Shown: positions 5,572-6,903 of the stretch, one piece after another
Numbering within the stretch: position 1 is the stretch's first letter
Layout of the letters: each line of letters starts with the position of its first letter
NCBI GenBank assembly: GCA_964561655.1
Contig: CAZLQG010000034.1
Location: 1-6,903 of the forward strand
Source: CAZLQG01 sp964561655
GTDB taxonomy: Bacteria; Patescibacteriota; Doudnabacteria; UBA920
DNA: 6,903 nucleotides
Direction: 5' to 3'
The notes under the pieces: model-generated
Told to the model about the DNA's origin: nothing
Database searches by the model: none
The model's input: the letters and a program-made list of their open reading frames with translations, nothing else
Made by a program: the position numbers and the translations under genes

Positions 5572-5616
5572 GTGAATTAAATTAATGTTTGAATGTTAAA
5601 ATGTTTGTATACAATA

Positions 5617-5672
5617 TGAATCTCAGCATCTAAAAACCTGAAGTTGTATTAACGAAAGCGGTCTGAGATTCA
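5617..5672. repeat. 10-bp perfect inverted repeat spanning the 3' end of the secreted-protein gene
   Basis: TGAATCTCAG (5617-5626) and CTGAGATTCA (5663-5672) are exact reverse complements 36 bp apart. The stop codon of the minus-strand gene (5625-5623) lies inside the arm distal on that strand. There is no U-run after it, so it is a weak terminator candidate at best; it may protect the mRNA 3' end or be another spacer-type repeat overlapping the gene end. Confidence 0.45.
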
Positions 5673-6246
5673 AAAAATTACCAGTCCTCCCCCCTAAGAC
5701 CCTAACTTTGACTTTTTTAGAAAAAGACAATACCACGAAAAATGCAAAACCGTAGAAGGATAATAAAGCCGCGCTGGCTTTTGTGCTCGAAGCCGCAGGT
5801 AAAAAATTAAAGGCAATTATTTTGGCAGGCTCAACGACAATTACCTTTGTATTTTGAAAGACCGCAGAACCTATTTGCACCTGAGCCAAAGCTTTTGGCC
5901 CGGCTATGCCGACTAAGGAAAAGCAATTTGCCGACTGGTTTAAGCCAAAACCGCTTGAGCCTTGTATAAAATTAGTTTTGCCTAAAACAGCGCCTTCACA
6001 CGCGCCTGATAACCTTCCGCCTAAAACGGCAAAAAAATTGCTATTCGCCTGGGTTACCTCTATTGCCGGAGCAGGATCTGCTTTTACCACTTTAACGGCG
6101 CTGGTGCGAAAATAATTTAAGGATGCCATATCAGTAGAGTGGTTCAATTTCTGATTCGGGCCGGAAGCGGCAAACGCCGGGGTAAACAAAATTATGCCCA
6201 CCACCAGGCTGGCTATAAGACGTTTTAGATACCTGAAAATTTTCAT
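5623..6246 (-). CDS. Putative secreted, C-terminally membrane-anchored protein of unknown function
   Basis: No family is recognised. The 207-residue product starts with a textbook signal peptide: basic MKIFRYLKR, hydrophobic core LIASLVVGIILF, and a likely cleavage after AFA (residue 26). The mature part is small, Gly/Ser/Ala-rich, with strand-like segments and two cysteines (C83 and C109) that could form a disulphide. Near the end, after LPAASSTKAS (149-158), comes one hydrophobic helix (AALLSFYGFAFFVVLSF, about 159-175), then KKVKVR, like a membrane stop with the tail inside. The tail after residue 183 (LGGRTGNFLNLRPLS and onward) looks unlike an ordinary cytoplasmic tail; it is encoded downstream of a run of six G and overlaps an inverted repeat, so a frameshift or a read-through end is possible. 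The start is supported by the signal peptide; the Shine-Dalgarno is poor. Two TATAAT boxes lie just upstream on the same strand. Confidence 0.65.
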   Translation of the reverse strand: MKIFRYLKRLIASLVVGIILFTPAFAASGPNQKLNHSTDMASLNYFRTSAVKVVKADPAPAIEVTQANSNFFAVLGGRLSGACEGAVLGKTNFIQGSSGFGLNQSANCFSLVGIAGPKALAQVQIGSAVFQNTKVIVVEPAKIIAFNFLPAASSTKASAALLSFYGFAFFVVLSFSKKVKVRVLGGRTGNFLNLRPLSLIQLQVFRC

Positions 6247-6261
6247 TTATTTTCTACTTAA

Positions 6262-6276
6262 ATTATACCAATTATA
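6262..6276 (-). promoter_or_regulatory. Two -10-like TATAAT boxes upstream of the secreted-protein gene
   Basis: On the minus strand TATAAT occurs at 6276-6271 and again at 6267-6262, 16-30 nt before the ATG at 6246. Neither has a recognisable -35 box at 16-18 bp, the upstream DNA being A/T tracts. The rest of the spacer up to about 6360 shows nothing else that I can interpret. Confidence 0.35.
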
Positions 6277-6365
6277 CAACTTTTTTTCTTAAATTTTTAT
6301 ACTGTAATATAGCTAAAAAAACCTTTAATTAAGCCCAAAAATGGCCACAAAAATTAACCAAAATC

Positions 6366-6374
6366 TTATCCACA
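6366..6374 (+). other. Perfect DnaA-box match (TTATCCACA)
   Basis: The nonamer TTATCCACA equals the strongest E. coli DnaA box. It is the only such match noticed in this spacer, with no box cluster and no dnaA, dnaN or rpmH gene nearby. A single site may be a DnaA titration or regulatory site, or chance; it does not by itself support an origin. Confidence 0.3.
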
Positions 6375-6391
6375 AGTAAACTGTTCACCCC

Positions 6392-6426
6392 CTCCTAACC
6401 TCCCCCATCAAGGGGGAGAAAAGGAG
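6392..6426. repeat. GC-rich intergenic hairpin
   Basis: CTCCCCC (6400-6406) pairs perfectly with GGGGGAG (6412-6418) around an ATCAA loop. An outer CTCCT/AGGAG pair (6392-6396 with 6422-6426) is separated by a symmetric 3-nt internal loop. The DNA around it (about 6385-6466) is far richer in C and G runs than the flanking AT-rich spacer. There is no T-run on either strand, so it is not a terminator. It resembles the small CCTCC/GGAGG palindromic repeats scattered in many bacterial spacers; copy number in the genome is unknown. Confidence 0.6.
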
Positions 6427-6478
6427 TGCGTCTGAGGGCAAAAAAGGGGGAAGCGCGCGGAAAAAATACTCTTAATCC

Positions 6479-6508
6479 TTGACGAATTAGGGTATTTAAA
6501 ATTATAAT
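6479..6508 (+). promoter_or_regulatory. Promoter of the PaaX/Cas2-like gene
   Basis: TTGACG (6479-6484), 18 bp, and TATAAT (6503-6508) match the sigma-70 type consensus at 5/6 and 6/6 positions. Transcription should start near 6515, about 40 nt before the ATG at 6554. Between them the 10-mer TGAAAATTTA is repeated directly (6524-6533 and 6538-6547), a possible operator for an autoregulating winged-helix protein. No Shine-Dalgarno is visible. Confidence 0.7.
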
Positions 6509-6553
6509 AACTGTACCAATCATTGAAAATTTAAAACTGAAAATTTATTATTT

Positions 6554-6903
6554 ATGTCCCGCCCTTACCATCCGCTTACAATTGATATTTTAACCGAATT
6601 AAGCCGCGCGGAAGAACTGGCTTTTTCAGATATTTATAAAATCCTTGCTAAAAATTTAAAATACAAGGAATTTTATAACGCCATGTACCGGCTGGAAACG
6701 GCTGAGCTGATTGAGAAAAAAAAGGAAGACGGCCAACTTGTTGCTAAAATTACCGGGGAAGGCAGGCGTTTGCTGATGAGAAAAAGACCCAAAAAAGACG
6801 GCGTGTGGAAACTGGTGATTTTTGACATTCCGGAAAAAAACAAAAAGGTGCGCAACATTTTGCGCGCCAAATTAAAGCAGCTGCATTTTAAAAAATGGCA
6901 AAA
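6554..6903 (+). CDS. PaaX/Cas2-like protein: winged-helix N-terminus plus start of a Cas2-type ferredoxin fold (cut by window edge)
   Basis: My translation from the ATG at 6554 gives 116 codons that run off the right edge. Residues about 8-78 look like a winged helix: ILTELSRAEELAFSDIYKIL, then a recognition-like helix (YKEFYNAMYRLETAELI, 37-53), a wing (KKEDGQLVAKITGEGRRLL, 56-74) and basic RKRPKK. Residues 82-116 (DGVWKLVIFDIPEKNKKVR then ILRAKLKQLHFKKWQ) match the shared PaaX/Cas2 module: a first strand ending FDIPE, with the Asp expected in Cas2-type folds, followed by the helix that packs on the ferredoxin fold. PaaX is a transcriptional repressor; stand-alone Cas2 is part of the CRISPR spacer-integration complex. 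No CRISPR array or cas1 is in the window, and the winged-helix fusion favours a regulator. It has its own promoter and is divergent from the minus-strand genes. Confidence 0.8.
   Translation, partial: MSRPYHPLTIDILTELSRAEELAFSDIYKILAKNLKYKEFYNAMYRLETAELIEKKKEDGQLVAKITGEGRRLLMRKRPKKDGVWKLVIFDIPEKNKKVRNILRAKLKQLHFKKWQ

Noticed and set aside
1816..5651. 12-mer GAAGTTGTATTA shared between the pyrC leader element and the 5640-5651 region
   Set aside because: A repeat of this length is expected about once by chance in an AT-rich window of this size, and the flanking bases do not match.
6673..6870. Minus-strand open frame over the last gene
   Set aside because: The plus frame here encodes a recognisable winged-helix/Cas2-like protein with its own promoter, so the antisense frame is a shadow.

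Overview
The window looks like a piece of a small-genome, AT-leaning bacterial chromosome, most likely from the Candidate Phyla Radiation (Patescibacteria, Parcubacteria-like). This is an inference. It rests on the style of the proteins (short ribosomal proteins, a single-pass hypothetical of a kind common in that group, a PaaX/Cas2-like protein with no CRISPR in view) and on spacers full of hairpins. No taxonomic search could be run.

Layout. Positions 1-1596 (minus strand) hold two de novo pyrimidine genes in a tight operon: pyrC (dihydroorotase), then carA (carbamoyl-phosphate synthase small subunit, cut by the left edge). They are preceded by a long leader (about 1597-1930) with a promoter, an intrinsic terminator and a 236-bp nested inverted-repeat element ending exactly at the pyrC ATG. 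Positions 2038-3408 (plus) encode an NRAMP-family metal transporter, divergent from pyrC, with non-canonical metal-site motifs. Positions 3417-4897 (plus) are the classic infC-rpmI-rplT operon (IF3, bL35, bL20), driven by a perfect TTGACA-N17-TATAAT promoter and closed by a strong terminator. Each of its three non-coding stretches carries a long inverted repeat. Positions 4964-6246 (minus) hold two unrecognised genes: a secreted, C-terminally anchored protein and a single-pass membrane protein. The 6247-6553 spacer separates these from a divergent plus-strand gene. It carries two TATAAT boxes on the minus strand, one DnaA-box match, a GC-rich hairpin and a good plus-strand promoter. The last gene (6554 to the right edge) is a winged-helix plus Cas2/PaaX-like protein, truncated by the window.

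The most unusual feature is the spacers. Nearly every intergenic stretch contains a long inverted repeat, and their sequences are mostly unrelated to each other: 18/21 bp plus two nested 11-bp stems before pyrC, 17/17 bp in the infC leader, 22/22 bp between rpmI and rplT, and weaker ones elsewhere. Two of them (pyrC leader and infC leader) fold on paper into an outer stem enclosing two inner arms. They may be structured regulatory leaders or miniature mobile elements with terminal inverted repeats; short flanking direct repeats (CAT, TAAA) leave the second reading open. No rRNA, tRNA, CRISPR array or transposase gene was seen.
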